From Bugulina stolonifera (taxonomy: Eukaryota > Bryozoa > Gymnolaemata > Cheilostomatida > Bugulidae): a stretch of DNA of 64,000 nucleotides. The translations under genes were made by a program, and so were the position numbers. The notes beneath the pieces were generated by a model, which was not told where the DNA came from, did no database searches, and saw only the letters and a list, made by a program, of their open reading frames with translations. The DNA is taken from the NCBI GenBank assembly GCA_935421135.1, contig OW285192.1, positions 2,213,501 to 2,277,500 on the forward strand. Direction: 5' to 3'. Positions 34,401 to 49,400 of this stretch are shown piece by piece; the stretch's first letter is position 1, and the number at the start of each line of letters is the position of its first letter.

Positions 34401-37400
34401 ACATCCAAGAGGGCAATGAACTTTAGCTATATTATTTTTATCATTTCCCTCAATGCACAAGGCTAAGGGCTCACATATCATATCTTCTAATTTGAATTCT
34501 CTCTTAGATGTATTCTATTTTCTTACTTATTCTGAATCTGCAGAAAATTCTCTACTCTAATGTTCAGTACACTCAAAACTTCAATACTGCAGATGGGCAA
34601 CAAGCTATGCATCACATGTACACTACAACAGTATAAAAACGCATTTAGCTAAGAAACAGCAAAGATATCAGTCGGTTTTCCCAGCTTAGCTTTAGCAGAA
34701 CTATATTGCAGTAGGAACTACTAATAACTACTAACTACTATCTGACTAATGCTTGTCGTAATTTTATTATCATTGATTATAGTGTGAGCCTAATCAGTGA
34801 TTTTCATTTACTCTATCCAAGGCCTGGCAAATGGAAAAGCATCTCAAGGAGGTACAGCATTGTTTAAGGCATTACAACCTACTAATCTCACATGTGATTA
34901 TGACGACATGATTAGACCAATAAGACAGCACAACAGCGTTTTTGCAGCTTCACCTGGTGTACCCCTTATAAGCTACAGCTGGAAGGCATTTCCATCGTCA
35001 GTTAAGTTTAATCAGACAAACAGGATGAGAACAAGTCTTATTACAGGTAAATTTTATTGTTTTATGCTACGAGGTCAGTCTTAAAAATAATATAAAACAG
35101 AACATTTATATCAAGTATAGTAGTATATTATAGTAGTATCATATAGTAGTATATTATAGTAGTACGAGGGGTCAGTCTTTTAACAAGATCATAAAACACA
35201 AGGTTAGTAGTGCAATCCAAGATATGGCATCTACTCCTTAGGGAAAATACACGAAGATGTTCATGTACATTGTGTAGCAGATAGGTTTAAGTCATTCATA
35301 GGCACCCGGGCTAGTTATTATGATTATATATGTATATTATTTTGTTGAGCACATTAGTTTAGCCAATGTCTGGGGGCCGATGGTGAGCATCCATCACAGT
35401 ATTATACATACAACATGTACGACTTTATATGAATATGATCATTTTTAAACTAGATGTACTAATGTAATGTCTTAGCAGTATGTACATGTACATTCCTGCA
35501 ACTACCTACTGTACATGTATTTTGCATAGGATTACATTGTGCTTCGAGTCCTTTTGTACCAATTATAACTTGAACCGCTTTTGGTCCAAGACCAACCTTT
35601 AATGTGCTGGTTGACCTTATGATCTTTAATGTACCAGTTGACCTTGTGACCTCCAACTGATCTTCATATTATATACATGTGAGGAGCAATTCTTCAGCAG
35701 CAATGCATGTAATTCACATGATTAAGAATGGAAATGCCTTTTTTGTTCTAATGGAATTTGATTATCGTATCAAGGTTTGAAAGCTTTCAATTCAAAAAAC
35801 AAATCAGGGAATTTTTAGAATTTTGGTAAAACCTTCAACAAATATATAGTATCATATAAATGTACATGTAAATGCACGTGTGCATGTAAATATCAACCCC
35901 AAATTTTAGCATTTCAGCAACATGATTTCTCTGCCTTAATGGCAGTTATTCACAGTACAGCAACATGTCTGTTAATCTTTCTACCCACATTGATATTCTG
36001 GCAAGCCATTCGGAGGCTAAAATTTTGTAATGTTCATCCATATTTGGGAATTCTTTACTATACCATGCCTTTAAAATGCTAATACTAAACATGATTTAGT
36101 CTTGGTGCTAAAAGGTGAGATGTATTGACGATCTATCAACGAGTGCATGTCTGTAGAGATGTGCGCTTACTATACTACTTCTATTGACTTTGTTGAATAT
36201 TACTTTTAGGGAACCTATACTTCTTATCTACTAAAAGTGAGGATGTCTCCAACATTAACGAAGGATTGGAATGTAACATAAGAATTGGGCAGCAGCTTCA
36301 TACACTCGGAAGATATAACTTGGTTAGAGAAAATGAAGACGTAGTTGATTTGAGTGATGAATTTTACCACGAACCAACTGAGGATGAAATAAATTTTGAA
36401 AGAGAATCAGACAAGAATGTGAAGAAAGAAATCAAATGCTTAGAGGGCCTGCCATGTCAGATTGTTTGTATCTTTGGTGGAAGGTAAGAAGTATGAGCAT
36501 TTTGAAAGTACACATTTCCACAAAAAACATTTTTTTGTTGTTTTTTGTCAGACACCTGTTTCAGGAAAAGTGCACAAACAAATATGTGGCTAGTGCAGTC
36601 GTGATGTTATTGGGTTTTTGGCTGATTATCTAGTCTTTGGGGCATTTGCATTAGTGTTGTAGTAAGTTGTCTCAGAGAGAAGATATATTTCTTTTCTCAG
36701 CGTCTTGGGGTGAATGGCTGGCAATGCCAGGCCATTTATATCTATGACCATTTTACAACAGTCATTATCTCTATGACTATTTCACAACAGTCATAAATCA
36801 AGCATATTTTTTATGTGATGGGCGACTAGGACGCCATTATTTTTTTTGTGATGGCGCCTAGGACGCGATTCTCTTTTCTTTGTGATGGCGTCTAGGACGC
36901 GATTCTCTTTTCTTGTGATGGCGCCTAGAACGCATTTTCCTCCTACGCGTGTTTGCCCAAGGAAGCACCCATCTGCAGCAACCAACAATCGCTTCACGTG
37001 CAAACTTCTTTGATGCACCATCTTTTAACAGTGCTGGAGAAACCTTGTTTGGGGAACCCTGTCCACCAAAGGTTTTGAGCAAATAAGTGAGGAACCCTTT
37101 CCCCAAAAAAAGTTGGCAGTTCCAAGGGTATTCTTGGTCTGAATTTTGTCAGAATTCTTTTTTTTTTGTAAAATATAATATGTTGTTCTAATTTGCAAAT
37201 CCTCCCCTATGTGGTTGCTGGTTACTGCAGAAAAGGCGCCGGAGCTCCCCTACCACCAAGAGCGAAGGTAAAGCATTAGTCCGGTCTTGGGTACAAAATC
37301 AAGGGGTGACTTTTAAAAAAAAACAATTATTTTTCTATTCTGACTGAAAATAGTGGCTTGCAATCTATCGATTAATATGAAGATATAATTGACTTTTGCT

Positions 37401-40400
37401 AATTTTCAAGTGATATCGCCACTTTCATTTGTGATGAGTTGATCAAAATTTCTTTTGTGCTGCAAAAGATTATGGATTTATACAGCACTGCCTCCAATTT
37501 TTTAATGAAGATCAGGGTCAGCCAACAAAAGAGCCAGGCACCAATCCAAGCAAGCACCACCCCACTACCGGCAGCCCCGCACGCAAGCGGAAACGCACAG
37601 CCCCAGGCAAGCCAACAACCAGCAGTTATCACCCCACCCAAAGACCGCGCAACCCCACCCACGCACGACACCGCCAGCAACAAAAGCGGCACCCAACCCC
37701 TCCATCACTAACTCATGTATTGATCTGATTGATTTTTGGCTCTAACCCAGTTTCCATGGTGTCTACAGTTTGTCGCTTTTTAGAAAACTGTTGCTATCAT
37801 TACAGACAAAGTAAATCCATAACTATGCTATGTATTTTCGCCACGAGCGAAACGCGCAGATGGGTGCCATCCATAAAACTAAAAATCGCCTAAAGTCCGA
37901 ACATATGTACCTTGTTCTCTTATGACTGAGATATATCCCGAGAGTCTGAGGCAGCAACAGGTCTATGGACACTGTTACCTTCTGATCAGGGTAACAATAC
38001 CTTTTTCCTCCATCATATTTGTTGCTAGTTTTTTACATCATTAAGCTATGCTGTCAGATTAGTTAAGCTGCAACTGTTATACAATGTATTGTTGTTTGTT
38101 TTGTGTTTTTTCTTTCTTTTTTATTATTATTTTTTTTTATCTTTTTTTTTAAGTTTTTAGTACTCTGACACGTACATGCTATCATCACTATACTTAATTT
38201 TTGGTTAGAAACTTAAGCTTGAATAATTCTAAGTCTATACCAACATATTATTTTGTCGCCTCAAAATTGCATTCTGCGTGGGAAACCAATGGTCCCTATG
38301 TCTTAGTTTTGTTCCAACCAACACAGGGCAAGCCACTTCGTTAATAAACACACACCCCAGAAACTAATCAGAGTTCAGAACTAATATATCAGCCCCAGGC
38401 ACGTGGCCCCAGACACCCGCCAGGCCAGCAGCGCCAACCTCAGGGCCGAGATGAACAGCGTCTTGTTGTAGCCAAATATGCACCGCCGGTAGCGCATCCC
38501 CTCCCCTAAGTGGTCACTTTTTTGTTTTTTTGGGAGCATTGCTCTACCATTTCAGATTTTATTTTATTTATGTTTGTATCATCATATACAGATTCGTTTA
38601 TTTTCAACTCCCTCGCTGTGACCTTTTCTCTTCATAAACAAATCCTACTCTACCTTTTTTTTTTTTTGTTTGGTGTCAACACCAAATTTTTGTTTTTTTT
38701 GGGAGCGTTGCTCTACCATTTATGATTTTATTTTATTTATGCCAATATCAGCATATACAGATTTGTTTTTTTTTCCTATTTTTTCTTTTTGATTTTAGCG
38801 TCAGGCCCAGAACTTTTTTGCCCTGAGTCATGATTTAGGCTTTATATTATGTTATATACATATTTATTTTATATATGTTTTATTATAATTTCTCATTTTT
38901 TTATCTTTTCTACTTTTTTTTTTTTTTTGGAGTGTGCTAACGCCGGTAGGCAGGTCCAGCCTGCAGCTTTTTCATTAGCCTACTAATGCCGGCTTTTAGA
39001 GCGCTATCCAGTAGCTGCTCGGGGTAGCTACCGAACGTTAAGTGCAAACAAAACTGCCCGAAGGAAAGGTAGACGAGGCCGCCAGCAGGTGTCGGGGGTC
39101 AGCACCAGGCGTCAACAGCAAATTGTAGTGATTCTGCATAAATTTTGGCTAAGATTTTTAGAATATAAGGAGGTTTAAAGTTTCTCTTTTCTTTTTTTTG
39201 TTAGTAGTGTGTTGTTGGTGTTACCCTTTCAGCCCAGCAACATATTGTTTTGCTAAATTGATCGCCATTTTTGAAGCTGTAGTTTTATTCATAGTTTTGT
39301 GTTTACCCATTTAGTGGCATAGTGCAACATCTCTTTTGGAAGGAGCACCATAGTTACTGTCTGGTATATAAGAGTTTTGCTGGTATGTTTCTTTGGCAGG
39401 TTGAGTGGTAAAAACTGTTCCCGATTTAGGGTTCTGTTTTTGTAGTCATGAATACCACATGCATTATTTGTGGTTGCAGTGATTTGGGCAATACAAGGAA
39501 CTGTTTCTGGTGCTCTAGTAACAATAAACACTTTGCTCAACTACTTTACGAAGAAAATTACTGGTGTGAAACTGAGAATAATAATTAACAGTTTTGAGAT
39601 TACTATTTTTCACAATTTTATTAAAAATCAATTAGGAAGTTGTATTCCTACGATAGGTTCATGCTAACCCATTTAGTGATGCTGCTAGTAACAATAAATA
39701 CTATGCTGATCTTCCTTACAAAGGAATAACTGATATGAAACTTTTATAATAGTTAGGAATTTTTAAATGGCTAGTTAGTCATGCATTATTTTGATTATTT
39801 TGGAAGATATATATTTCTACCATAGTCGCATGCTTATTTATTCAGTAGTGCTGCCTATTTAATATTGTTGTGATATTTCTATAAAATGGGACACCGTAGG
39901 CTACTGTCCAGGTACCATGCTGGTATGTTACATGTGCAAGTATTAACAGTAGCTTATTTCTAAATTTGACTTTATTCGGTATAGTAGTCACGCGATGTCA
40001 CCGGCATTATTGCATCAATGATTAGACAAGTTCAAGAACAATAATTTGCACTGTTGGTATTAAAAAACTCATTTTGTTAATTGTTTTACATAAGAATAAC
40101 TAACGAGTAAGGCTTGAATTTGGTATAACGCTGTTTTAGTTTAGATCAGATTAATTTTATTTCTTGTCATGGACAAATACATTTCAATGTCACCACAATA
40201 TTAGGCATATTCGGATATATGATTGTGCAAGCTAGAGACATGGGAACATGCAGCTAACAGTTTATTTTATCGTTGATACACTGCGGCTCTATCATACTTG
40301 GCCAGGCAACCTGTTAATAATATTTAGTGTAAGCAAGAGGTTCCCCTTCAAAGCGAGCAGCCAAGCCAGAACGCTGAAGCTGCGGCGGGACATTAAAAAC

Positions 40401-43400
40401 AGTTTCATGTGAACCAGTACTCTTTCCGAATAAGCCTAACATGCGTACTTAAGATTAATTCAAAGTTGTTAGGTAGTCATAAATATTGGTAGTATTACTA
40501 TAACTATAGTGCCTAGACGAGTTCAAAGGACTATAACATTGAGTGGTGTTATGGTGATTCCCTATATGCTTTCTAAAATACAATTACTGTATTTTTTTAA
40601 ATGGGACCAAGAATTTCGATGCAGTTGCATAATCCAGTAATAAGAAGTACTCATGAGTCGGGCTCCTCCTTTCTTTTGTCTGAGAGCACCAGGATTTTCT
40701 CTGCTAGTGTATATGTAGTCCAACATATTATGCAAGTCACCTAGTCAATTTCTCTGAAATTTTTGCTCACAATTTCTGAAACTCCTATTATACTGCTCCT
40801 CAAGCAAATAACTATTTCGGGGTTAAGCTAATACACGTAGATGCTTTGCTATTTAGACACATGCTATAGAGTTGTTCTCAAACTTGACATACTTGTACAT
40901 GTACATATAGACTACATCAATACCCAGTCTGTAACAATTTTTTTATTTTGAAGGTAAGCTCTGTTCCTTTGTATATTTGGATTACGGTTTGGGTTTTTGT
41001 ATCTGCAGCACAGAAGCAACAGAGTCCGATTAATACCATGAATGATGTTATGGCGTTTTCAGAGATTGCTATAGTATTTTTACAAACCCAAATAAGTTCT
41101 AATCAGTTTCAATAGTTTTATAATTGCATGTATTCGCTCTTAAGAAACGTTTTTTACGAACGAAGCGTGGTAGGTTGCTGAAGTTTTCTTTGTAAATGAC
41201 CAATCTCAGTTTCCCAAGTAAAATTTTTTGTTATCATCCATTGAAATTTTGCTGCCGCGGGCATCCGCACAGTAAGGCAAGACGTCGCTCTGGCGGAGCC
41301 CCCCCCCCCCCTTCACCACCATGTTGGGAAAAACACGACAAGTTTTCCTATAAAATTCCTCATGAGGTAATTGAGCAGAAGAAGGAGGACCTATCGTATG
41401 GGCCCAGGAGGTACCAGGCCTTAGCCAATGCATTCCAATACTACATAGCTCTGCTCAACAATACTGGTCACCACCACCTTCACCTTAAATAATATAACTT
41501 CACCAGTCCTACTGTAAGTCCTAGGCAGCTAGTAACCAGCTAGCAATTCATTAGAATTGTTAAGTTGATACTTAACAAGCAATAATTTTATCTGCTGAAT
41601 ATCATGCCGCTGTGCCAACTATCAATCAATATAGTAATAATATTGTTACTGTACACTATGATATTCTGTACTCTGCCTACTAATGGGCCCAATTACCTGA
41701 GCATTCCCAGTGGTGGTTATAAAAATTTATGACCTCATTTTACCAAAAGAACTTGGTGACAGCTCTTATAATTCATTAATTTGTCTATTACAATTCCTGT
41801 GATACTATCATCACAAGTAACCATCATCCCAAGGGGAAGAAAAGCAATGATTATAATTATTTGATCAACGTGGTATTATATACATTATAATAATAATATG
41901 TATGACAATATAATTATCTAATAATAGTAATATAGTGTGGTGCTGTCCTGTTCAGCTTCCACAAATCAGTCACAATCAATTATTGACTTCCCCATCAGAC
42001 TATCCATGATAAATTTTTGAAGATGATGACATCCTTCTTCTTGAAGGTGTGGAAGAGGAACGACCACTGTGGTGGTCTATTTGTGAGCTAGCTAAGTACA
42101 TGTACCTGTAAGCTAAGAAAAAAAGCCTTGAAACAAGCTGTAGCCTACCTACCCTATTGTTTTCTCATCCTCACAGATCAAGGAAACATAACTCCAAGCT
42201 AATCAAAGAAAATATAATTTTGGACAAAATTATGACATTTTTTCGTGTGAGTAATATTGAGTATTGGTGAGTGGAGTAATATTGAGTATTGGTAGTAGCA
42301 ACTAGAACAAGAAACCAGAAACTATATTATCCGTACCACTTCTAGTGGGACCATTTCAAGGGGACTGATCTAGTTTGCGTGCTGACCAAACCCAGATCAA
42401 AAGAGTACCCTCAGATTAGTGAGAACCCAGCAATGTTTTCTATATGAACCCTGCGGTTCCGGCAGCTCATTGAAAAGTAGGAAAATGTGGTGGGGACTGT
42501 GAAGATATCATACCCGACTATTTACACTGTACATATTATTACAACACACCTACATGTAGTCATGTACAATGACAAAACTGGACTGGAGTTGCCCACACTT
42601 GACTAACTGACTAATAGATATTACTATGGTAACCAAGTTTATCATAATAACCAATATAATATACAAGACCTGATTGGCCAATGCTTTTCATGTACCATTT
42701 TATTAGCTTTAAAATATCATGTAGCATGCTATTTAATCGAGTTGAATTCTAGTAAGACAAAGTAAAGGATCCATATTATTTGTGCACATAAATATAGCTA
42801 TTATTATTATTATTACAAGGACTTTGTGCTTGGTCTGCGACGCAAGTCTCACTGCATTAATTGCTCGCTTCGCTAGCTGTAATGATGGCGTGTGTTCATG
42901 TGCTTGCATGACCTCTGGTGGCACAGGCTTGTTACAGTGATTTCATGAGGAGTTGGGCTCCCTTGCATTAAGAAGATACTCCAAGTCCGTAGCCTGAGTT
43001 CTAACACCAATGAGTCGGGTGGGGTGGGTCGGGTACCCACCCCGCCCTTATCAGGGTTGAGGGCCTAAGGCTATGACCCCGCCCCGGCAGCGATGCCTGG
43101 GGACCCAGTCTCAACGCCCTAGCACCACCCAGAGCTGATATCCTCACCGGCGGCATTGCAACATATATCAATCACGGGCCCAGGAAGATCTCCAGTGCCG
43201 GCGTAGCCCAAATTCCAACACCCATTTGGCGGGTGAGTCGAGCACCCACCCCACCTTGAGTCCGGTCCAGAGCCTAAGGCTAGAGACCCACCCTGGCAAC
43301 CATGCAGGTGGACCCGGACCCGAGGTCCTAGCGCCACCCAGAGCTGAGATCCTGAGTGGCAGCATTGCAACATATATAAATTCTCCCCATTTTCGACCTC

Positions 43401-46400
43401 GAATCAGATTGGAGGACTGCAAACCGTTTTGTCTTTTGTTATATGATTATTCGAAGCGTACGTAATTATTCTAAGACTAGCAATCTACAGTCGGACTGAA
43501 GGATAGTCCTTAGGCCTATACACTAACAGTCCACAGACGGACAAGGCAGTAGTTCATTATACAAATATATAGTCCTTGTGAATGTTCGCATAGCACTGCA
43601 CAAACACAGGCATACGGGCATCACAGGAACATTCCAAATAGAACTTTTTGAAATTGCCGGATATTTAAATTAATACTGTGGCCACTGTATAATACTTAAA
43701 GCTGTAATTTTGTTACATAGATACATAGTGTTGAGTTTAAGGACGATGGTAGAAGATTTTAGTTCCAGTTTTAATTTGTATTACATGTTGAATGAAAATG
43801 TACAGGAAGAAGGGAAGAAGTAAAGCTGTAAAAGTCAGTAGTTTCGTATAAAATGTAACAAAGCTATAAACAATGTGCAGACAACTCTCAATTGTATTAG
43901 CTGTCAGTGTCTGTGCAGGGGTGTAACAGAAGAGGATTGTCATTGAATGCCAACACATAGATACTATGATCAACGCAGTGGGGGGTCATAGGTCACTGAA
44001 AACACCTCTAGGAGCTAGTTTGACCCAAATTCACCAAAACTCAACCGAATAGACGCTGTTGGATCTGATGAAAATAAGGCTGATATACCATAACTAAACA
44101 TTACACATGCTCAATGCAAGGGTATATGAGCTTTTGAGAATGAAAAAACTCCCCTAAATAACCTATACTTCTGGCAACAGCGGCTAAAATTCAACATGGT
44201 CGTCGTACCAGTTGGTATATCGGGCTGTTATGGACATGCAAGATGAACTACCAAGCTAGTAGCTTATTAGTGTCTTCGAGATTTCTTGAACAAACTCGGG
44301 TCGCGGATAAAAATCCCAAGATCCCCGTCTGGCCAAAAAGACTATTGACCTGGAATTTTGCTTGGCCAGACAAAACCATCCCTAGCTCATTGCTTCTGGC
44401 CCAGGCCAGCGTGTTCGCGACTCTGTGACGGATGTGTGCCGGAAAATATTTTAGTAAATTGGCCTGTGACAAGAATTTTGCTCACCAAAGACACTCTGTA
44501 CAATGTTTATATGTGCTATTGCTATGTAATTCACACTGTAATGATAATGCATTCAAGATCATGCAAGATAGAAAATGTTACTTAGAATGTTACAGTTTAT
44601 CAAGATGCAGAGCCAGCTCAAGACAGTAATATTAAAAATTCATATCGGTTTTCTACATCCACGCCTACATCAGCAATCCATCTGGCTTTCTTATTCGCCC
44701 ATCATGCTTTGTAACAACATGATCGTTAGCTTGCAGAAAGATTGTGGTTCTCAATGGCAAGCCTCAATGTAGGGAATGTCTTCGTTATTTTAATCTGTTG
44801 TTCCTATTTCAGAAAAGGAGAACTAGGCAAGGTGAGAGGGAAAAGAGTTGGTTCATCTGATAAACCAATTGAGAATAATTCCAGCACTGGCTTTGTTTTC
44901 ACTCCTACAGAGACCACTGGTATCCAAACATGGGCTTGTGAGTTATACGATGAGACGACATTCGTTGTATATATAACACTTTTGGTCAAAGTAAGTTGTA
45001 CACATACTAGTTAGTAAGTTGTGAGCAAGCACTTCTGTCTCTTATATATTCACCCATTTAATAACGTATGTTCTGTACATGTGCAACCACACAATCACTA
45101 TGCTAGTTAGAAACCTAAATGGTTGTTTCTGTTCATTGAATTCTACTTTGTAGACTACATCGGATTAGTATTTAGTCAGTGCAGATCTGCTCCTGCATGT
45201 ACCCATTCTAGGTGCATGTAGGAGCAGATCTGCACTGACTCTACTACTCATAGGTCCTACTGAGGAACTGAGACTTTGCAGTTACCAAAGGAAAGGAGTT
45301 TCCCTATTGGTTTAACTTGTTTGTGTGATGCATCATCTCTACACAATGCCGATTTAACCTAATCGATTTACATCATTCTATATCATGAATAAAACTTGGC
45401 AACTGAAATGGCTAAAGTCAACATTGACAATACGTAATAAACACAGATCATCATCATATAACTAAAAATGAAACGGTTTTGAGTCCAATCAGATTTGGGG
45501 GAAAATTTATATATATGTTGCAATGCTGCCGGTCATGATCACGATTACTGGTGGTGATAGGACCTCAAAATCTTTTCAACCAACATCCTTTTCTAATTCG
45601 AGACAAGTTTTCGGTACTTTATCAACCTTTCTACCTCAGTTTGGAACAGATCTCCATAATATATAAAGAGCCCAGTTTCACATTCATGTTCGGTTACTCC
45701 TTTAGACCGTTCGTTGTTCAATAAAATACTGTTACTAACTGTACTAACTGAGCTATACTATTTTATTAGTGCTTATAGCTAACGGTAAGATATTAAGCAC
45801 AATCTCCAAATTTGGGGCCCTCCAGATGCAGCCCCCATCGCTGCTACAAATACTGAATTCTTCAATACCCCCAACACAGCCCTAGGAACTGCTCCTGACA
45901 TACTGTGCTGAGTTGAAGGACTCGACACTAGACTGGCTATAGGAGTCATGCCCTCACGACCAGGTCTCGCATATGACCAAGTCCCCTGCTTATCTCTGCA
46001 TTGTTTGACGTATCCCTTCTCAGCAACCACAGAATGGTGTGAAGGTGGTTTTTATCCATTTCTGGCCATGTGTTGCACTGTTTGGTTGTACTCATTCTCT
46101 AGCATCTGCTTGGTTCGCTGGTTTTGACTCTCTTTTTTCTCTTCATACTCTGTTCTGTATGTGGTGAAGCAGCATCTCAGCTACCCAGCCAGACACAACC
46201 TTGATGGCAATGGTGAGTAACATGGATATTTTAATCAGACCAAAGCCATTACAAAGAGAAGTTGGAGAATAAGCGGATCCCAGATGGATCACCTTGCAAC
46301 GATTCTAAAGAGGTTCATGCTTGCACCTCACCCAACCATATACCAGACTCCACAGTTTAACGGCAATGAAAAAGTGAAGTTCTTCATAGGTAGCGGTTTA

Positions 46401-49400
46401 CTCTCTCCTCTGGGTTCTGAAACAAAGCAGAATTGCTGTATATAGCAATTCTGCTCTGGTACTAAAGCCAGAAGAAAGGGTAACATCGCTACCTACCTGC
46501 ATTTCCGAGAAGTACTTTAAGATTCAGCACAAGAGAGCGGAAGACCTGGCAGTGTTGAAGCCACTTCCTCAGGCCTAGACTTGAATGACTCTAAAAATAC
46601 CCCAGACGACCCTCTAGGAACATGCCACCCAAGTGCCAAAGTTCTCTGATAAAACTTATCAAATGCAGTCAGTGCCCGCCTGTTAGGCCCTTGCATTAAA
46701 CTACTTTGCAAGCTCTCTGGGTGATGCTTACCTGCAGAGGCGCTTGTTAGCAGTAAATGCACCATCTTGTGCAGGTAATGAGCTCTTGCATGCCCAAGGG
46801 TTCAATAGAACAGTCTGGTCCTTACAACAGTCAGATCTGATGACATGCAGCAACCAGCTCTGGATAGCAATCCCAGTTTACTGAAGCCGATGGTCCGGTG
46901 CCTGATCTCAGTCCACCAGCATTTACTAACCTGGCTCAGCTAATGACGCAGTTAGTCACCCAAGTCCAAGATCTAAGTATGACGGTAGAGGACCTGCAAG
47001 CCCAGAAAGTCCCAACAAGTTTCCTCCCACTCTATAGTATGCCCTAAAACCCAGCTTGGGGCTAAGCTGAAAAAAATGTGTCCCTGAGAAATGCTCATGG
47101 CTAGCGACGGCCATCAGAAGAGCTGCCACTTGGGCTAACACAAATGTAAGAAATCCACTCATTGGCTACCACTTCCAACAAAACCCCCTTTGTGGTGCAG
47201 TACTACCACAGGAACTTTGCACAAACTTGCTAATTTATCATGATAAATTAGCAAGTTCGGGCAAAGTTCCTGCGGTATAGTCATTCTTTTCAATTGATAA
47301 ATCGCTTGAATGGATCATGGACCCATTCAGGCGATTTATAGCTGGAGATGTATTTTATGTATTTTGTATCTTGACCACAAAACTCCAGACAAATAATCCT
47401 GAAGATTTTGTGTTTACACTAGGAGAATGTTTTGTGGTGATAAATCGCCACGATGAATCTCCTAGCCAGGCGATTTATTGCTCTGGCGATTAATTGCCTA
47501 GTGTAAACGCTACTTGATGCGCTCACTCACCTCCAGCACTTGAAACTCTGCTTGGGAGTTTCATCCACCGAACTGCTAAGTTAGTGAGTTTCTCTAGAAC
47601 TACAAACTCTGGGTGTCTTGTAGGTGAGAGTATTGAACATGCCTAGAATTATAGATGCGGATACAAACTTTCCAGTGTCAAAGCTAGTCCCTCCAGGCAG
47701 CACAGTAGAATTTGAATGCAAATCTCGTCATGCTAGTGCAACAGGAACTACGCTCTATTTCAATGGAAGACAAGTCACACGAGGTGAGTTAAACATAATA
47801 TATAAGCCTGAAACTTGTTGAATTACATAAAGGCTCAACTCTGCTGATAACTCTGGCTTTTACATGTACTTGGTGCTGAATAGTGAAGAAATATTTATTG
47901 TGGTAGATGTTCAGCATAGCTGTCCATGGCATCCTATGAAAAATAAATAAAACTTTTTTAGATATACATATATATTGTACATATGCAGCATTACAGTATA
48001 CAGAATTATATACAGCATTACATTGTTCTCTCAATGCTGTTAGTTAGATAATTGTTAAATCATTTAACCTGTTGTAGCAAACTGAAGACCATCCAGTGCA
48101 TTCCTCTTCAGTGGCTTGCTTCTACTAGAAAATCAGCTTAAAATCCTAACAAGTCTAGAAATCATGTTTGTGAATATGCAATTAACCGTTTACCAGTTCT
48201 GGAAACACTAATTAACCTTGAAACACTGTACAAGGGTTACATACATATAGTTCTCCCAACATTATAACCAAATATACTTACATGACAATGTATGCCAGAT
48301 ATAAAACACACTACAACCCGATTACCTTTGACTAGCTTACATGAATATATAGAGCCAGTTCAGCCAGTAGACTTAAAATAGCATGGAAGACAAGTCCTGC
48401 ACTGTCCTTGAACCAAGTTAACCAGTCTTCTGCCACGTTTATGGTGGAAGACTACATGTATAAGGAAAGACGTAGATTTTATGCACAAACTATGGGATAT
48501 GTTCTAGGAAAGATTTTAACTATAGCAACTCATAGAAGATGGGAAGATGATACCACAAAGGCGTGCTACAAGCTGGTGGATTTAGTCTACAAGTTCACCA
48601 TTACCTCGGCTTTTCTTACATGTAACTTTACTTTATTCACATTTCTACCAGGCTCGGTGAAACACATGACATTATTTCTCAGAAGACAGAAATGCAATGC
48701 TCCATGTATATAATAATTATACTGTGCAGTGTAATACGCGGTACAATGTTACACAATGCAACGAAATACAATGCAACACAACACAGCACAAAACAATAGA
48801 ATACAACACAACACATTTACAGTACTGTAAAACGCAGCACAACACAGTGCAACATCAGTTCAATACATTGCAACAGAGTGCAACACTGTAAAACACAGTG
48901 CAACACTATACACTACAACGGATTTCAACGCAATACAATGCATAATTGTAATGTAACTATATTTACATACACCTACATGTGCACCTACATGTGCACCTAC
49001 ATGTGCACCTACATGTGCACCTACATGTGCACCTACATGTGCACCTACATTTGCACCTACATGTGCACCTACATGTGCACCTACATGTGCACCTACATGT
49101 GCACCTACATGTGCACCTACATGTGCACCTACATGTGCACCTACATGTGCACCTACATTTGCACCTACATGTGCACCTACATTTGCACCTACATGTGCAC
49201 CTACATGTGCACCTACATGTTCACCTACATGTGCACCTACATGTGCACCTACATGTGCACCTACATGTGCACCTACATGTTCACCTACATGTGTACCTAC
49301 ATTTGCACCTACATGTGCACCTACATTTGCACCTACATGTGCACCTACATGTGCACCTACATGTTCACCTACATGTGCACCTACATGTGCACCTACATGT

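Larger units (their letters stand above)
31591..34821 (+). other. Rest of Ig receptor intron 2
   Basis: Contains a short ATGCACATGTATAAATAGAT array (31704-31800), the FN3-like open stretch and a foldback element at 33603-33837. Other frames of 60-95 codons show no recognisable domain. Confidence 0.5.

Noticed and set aside
37439..37711. 90-codon Pro/Ala/Gln-rich frame
   Set aside because: Compositional: a C-rich strand within a repeat-rich intron; no motif beyond low complexity.
41196..41492. 98-codon frame in Ig receptor intron 4
   Set aside because: Contains a poly-C/poly-Pro run, no recognised domain, no fitting splice phase; possibly a transposon remnant.
48408..48713. 101-codon frame in Ig receptor intron 6
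   Set aside because: The phase of the flanking exons joins without it, and its sequence resembles no Ig strand.
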